From Anaerolineaceae bacterium UBA3924 (GTDB lineage Bacteria; Chloroflexota; Anaerolineae; Anaerolineales; Anaerolineaceae), in the NCBI GenBank assembly GCA_002385985.1, contig DGEO01000022.1, positions 47,663 to 54,783 on the forward strand: 7,121 bases of DNA, in the 5' to 3' direction. The translations under genes and the position numbers were made by a program. Below are positions 5,974 through 7,121 of this stretch, in pieces; the first letter of the stretch is position 1, and the number at the start of each line of letters is the position of its first letter. The notes under the pieces were generated by a model, which worked only from the letters and a program-made list of their open reading frames with translations, did no database searches and was not told where the DNA came from.

Positions 5974-6014
5974 ACGCAGCGAGCGCCCTGTGAGAAACAG
6001 GGCGCTCGCTGCGT
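5974..6014. terminator. 17-bp perfect hairpin between converging genes
   Basis: ACGCAGCGAGCGCCCTG (5974-5990) pairs perfectly with 5998-6014 around the loop TGAGAAA. It begins 11 nt after the 5714-5962 gene and lies 28 nt past the stop of the converging surE. Only a T3 run follows on the plus strand and none on the minus strand, so it may act as a terminator without a good U-tract or as an mRNA 3'-end stabiliser for both transcripts. Confidence 0.65.
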
Positions 6015-6041
6015 TTAACTGCGCGAAGATGGGCGCTGAAT

Positions 6042-6875
6042 TTATTCGCGCTGAGGCTCGGTGCGCAGCAGGCGGTCGAGCTTTTCCAGCGGAACGCGCG
6101 GGGTCATGTCCAGGGTCATGGGGGTGACGGAGACCACCCGGTCGAACTGGATGGCGTGCACGTCGGTGTCGGGGGGCACGTCGCCGGGGTTGACCTGAAT
6201 TCTCCAGCGGATGAGGGCGGGCTGGTCCAGGCCGCCTTTACGGTCCACGTCGTAAGGGATGAAGTAGCCGTGATGCCCCAGCCGGGTGACCCGCCAGGGG
6301 GTTTCGGGTGTGGCGTCTTTGGGTACATCCAGCTTGAGCAGGTCGACACCAGAGGGCAGCCCGCCTTCCAATAGGCGGCGGGCGAACTTCTGCGTGAAGG
6401 CCATGGCGGCGGTGAAGTCCACATCCGCCGAGTTGTCGGTGTACTCGTCGATGTTTTCAATCTGCCGGGACACAGCCAGAGCCGGGATGCCCAGCACGGC
6501 CGCCTCCATGGCCGCGCCGACCGTGCCGGAGGCGGTCACGCTCAGGCCCACGTTCTCACCGTAATTGATCCCCGAGACCACCAGGTCGGGCGGGTTATCG
6601 CGCATCAGCTCGAGCACGGCGTAGAGAACGCACTGGGCCGGCGAGCCGTTGACCGCGAAGGCCTCCCAGTCCTGAGTGCCGATGCGCAGGTTGGTGGCGC
6701 CGATGCGCCCGTCGGAGGTGAGCGGCTGGCTGCGGCCTGCGCTGGAATACTGCTCGGAGGGTGCGGCGATGGTGACGAAGCCCAGGCTGGCCAGCGCTTC
6801 CGCGGCAGCCCACAGCCCGGGCGAGTGGATCCCATCGTCGTTGGTGAGGAGGATTTGCGGGCGTTTGTTCTTCAT
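6042..6875 (-). CDS. surE: 5'/3'-nucleotidase SurE
   Basis: SurE is a metal-dependent cytoplasmic phosphatase that removes phosphate from nucleoside 5'- and 3'-monophosphates and short polyphosphates. Diagnostic motifs, numbered from ATG 6875: ILLTNDDGIHSPG (8-20; D13 and D14 are the metal-binding aspartates), APSEQYSSAGRSQPLT (38-53; the conserved serine), FAVNGSPAQCV (73-83), VSGINYGENVG (100-110; metal-binding asparagine N104) and SGTVGAAMEAAVLGIPALAVS. Length is 277, slightly above the usual 250 or so. An ATG three codons upstream at 6884 overlaps a TATAAT box (6888-6883), so transcripts would start after it; ATG 6875 is exactly 7 nt past the box and gives MKNKRPQILLTNDDG, hence a leaderless mRNA. 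It stands alone on its strand. In many bacteria surE neighbours pcm or truD; neither is visible here. Confidence 0.95.
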   Translation of the reverse strand: MKNKRPQILLTNDDGIHSPGLWAAAEALASLGFVTIAAPSEQYSSAGRSQPLTSDGRIGATNLRIGTQDWEAFAVNGSPAQCVLYAVLELMRDNPPDLVVSGINYGENVGLSVTASGTVGAAMEAAVLGIPALAVSRQIENIDEYTDNSADVDFTAAMAFTQKFARRLLEGGLPSGVDLLKLDVPKDATPETPWRVTRLGHHGYFIPYDVDRKGGLDQPALIRWRIQVNPGDVPPDTDVHAIQFDRVVSVTPMTLDMTPRVPLEKLDRLLRTEPQRE

Positions 6876-6882
6876 GAGATCC

Positions 6883-6888
6883 ATTATA
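6883..6888 (-). promoter_or_regulatory. surE: TATAAT -10 box of surE (leaderless)
   Basis: The minus strand reads GTATAATG; TATAAT occupies 6888-6883, followed by GGATCTC and then ATG at 6875. The 7-nt gap equals that at the thioesterase gene and predicts transcription starting at the start codon. No good -35 is seen at 16-18 nt. Confidence 0.6.
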
Positions 6889-7121
6889 CGCCAGGGGAGG
6901 CGGGGAGGATATCGATAGAGAATGGGACAGCTCTGCTAAATATTTGCCGCCATTGATATGGGGTGGATCCCTCTGGAAGGCATTCGTTTAAACAAATCAG
7001 GGGTTTGATTGATGATACTTTAATGCGAGCTGATACAATGCCATTTTCTTATTTAGTGAGTTCATGTTTTCCTTCAAAATGTTCACATCAATATTGCATC
7101 TTGGATAATATTGCGACAATC
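6889..7121. other. AT-rich right-end segment upstream of surE, with no assigned gene
   Basis: From about 6910 the composition shifts to AT-rich, unlike the genes to the left. It holds a GTTTAAAC palindrome (6986-6993), AATCA-N6-TGATT (6995-7010), an extended -10-like TGA-TACAAT (7031-7039), and two copies of AATATTGC with a period of 17 (7090-7097, 7107-7114) that also form the inverted repeat CAATATT-N11-AATATTG (7089-7113). No RNA gene or known element was recognised. It may be the promoter region of a rightward gene beyond the edge. Confidence 0.4.
7023..7121 (+). CDS. Possible start of an unidentified gene running off the right edge
   Basis: After an in-frame stop at 6954-6956 a plus-strand frame stays open for 55 codons to the window end. 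The best start is ATG 7023 (MRADTMPFSYLVSSCFPSKC...); ATG 7038, GTG 6963 and TTG 7005 are alternatives. The visible product contains three cysteines in about 11 residues (SCFPSKCSHQYC). No Shine-Dalgarno precedes these starts, codon use is AT-rich unlike the other genes, and the extended -10-like box at 7031-7039 lies inside it, so this may equally be non-coding leader DNA. Confidence 0.22.
   Translation, partial: MRADTMPFSYLVSSCFPSKCSHQYCILDNIATI

Noticed and set aside
7064..7108. A 14-codon ATG frame (MFSFKMFTSILHLG) in the right-end segment
   Set aside because: Too short, with no Shine-Dalgarno and nothing to support coding.

Overview
The window is a compact, GC-rich bacterial chromosomal segment with seven complete protein genes, one gene cut by the left edge, and an AT-rich right end that may hold the start of a further gene. 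An envelope LytR-CpsA-Psr (LCP) protein with a LytR_C domain, a SurE nucleotidase, a Trm112-like zinc-ribbon protein, extended -10 promoters and apparently leaderless genes together fit a Chloroflexota-type organism (for example Anaerolineae-like). This is inferred from gene content and style, not from a phylogenetic marker. All eight genes have ordinary housekeeping or accessory roles. No mobile element, CRISPR array, rRNA or tRNA was seen.

Layout, left to right. (1) 2-1450, +: urocanate hydratase (hutU), missing about 70 N-terminal residues off the left edge. It ends at a hairpin terminator (1475-1505) that works for both strands. (2) 1524-2957, -: membrane-anchored LCP protein with its own TTGCAA-17-TATCCT promoter. 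(3) 3058-3279, -: 73-residue Trm112/YcaR-like zinc-ribbon protein with a strong Shine-Dalgarno, followed immediately by an intrinsic terminator that separates it from the LCP gene. (4) 3470-4693, +: 12-TM major facilitator transporter, divergent from the Trm112-like gene. (5) 4698-5120, -: hotdog-fold acyl-CoA thioesterase, converging on the transporter with 4 nt between stop codons. (6) 5292-5705, +: Rrf2-family regulator with four cysteines, followed 8 nt later by (7) 5714-5962, +: an 82-residue acidic protein of unknown function. (8) 6042-6875, -: SurE 5'-nucleotidase, converging on gene 7 across a 17-bp perfect hairpin. From about 6890 to 7121 the base composition becomes AT-rich, and an unassigned frame stays open to the edge.

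The genes are mostly monocistronic and alternate in strand, so they do not form one pathway. The one likely operon is the Rrf2 regulator plus the small unknown protein. Its upstream region is the richest regulatory stretch here: a near-perfect CRP/FNR-type palindrome abuts a weak promoter at about -43, and a second inverted repeat overlaps the -10 box. Two minus-strand genes (thioesterase and surE) show the same arrangement, TATAAT then exactly 7 nt then ATG, which predicts leaderless mRNAs and corrects the starts of both. No convincing new multi-gene system is present. The best leads are the Rrf2/unknown-protein pair and the leaderless promoters.
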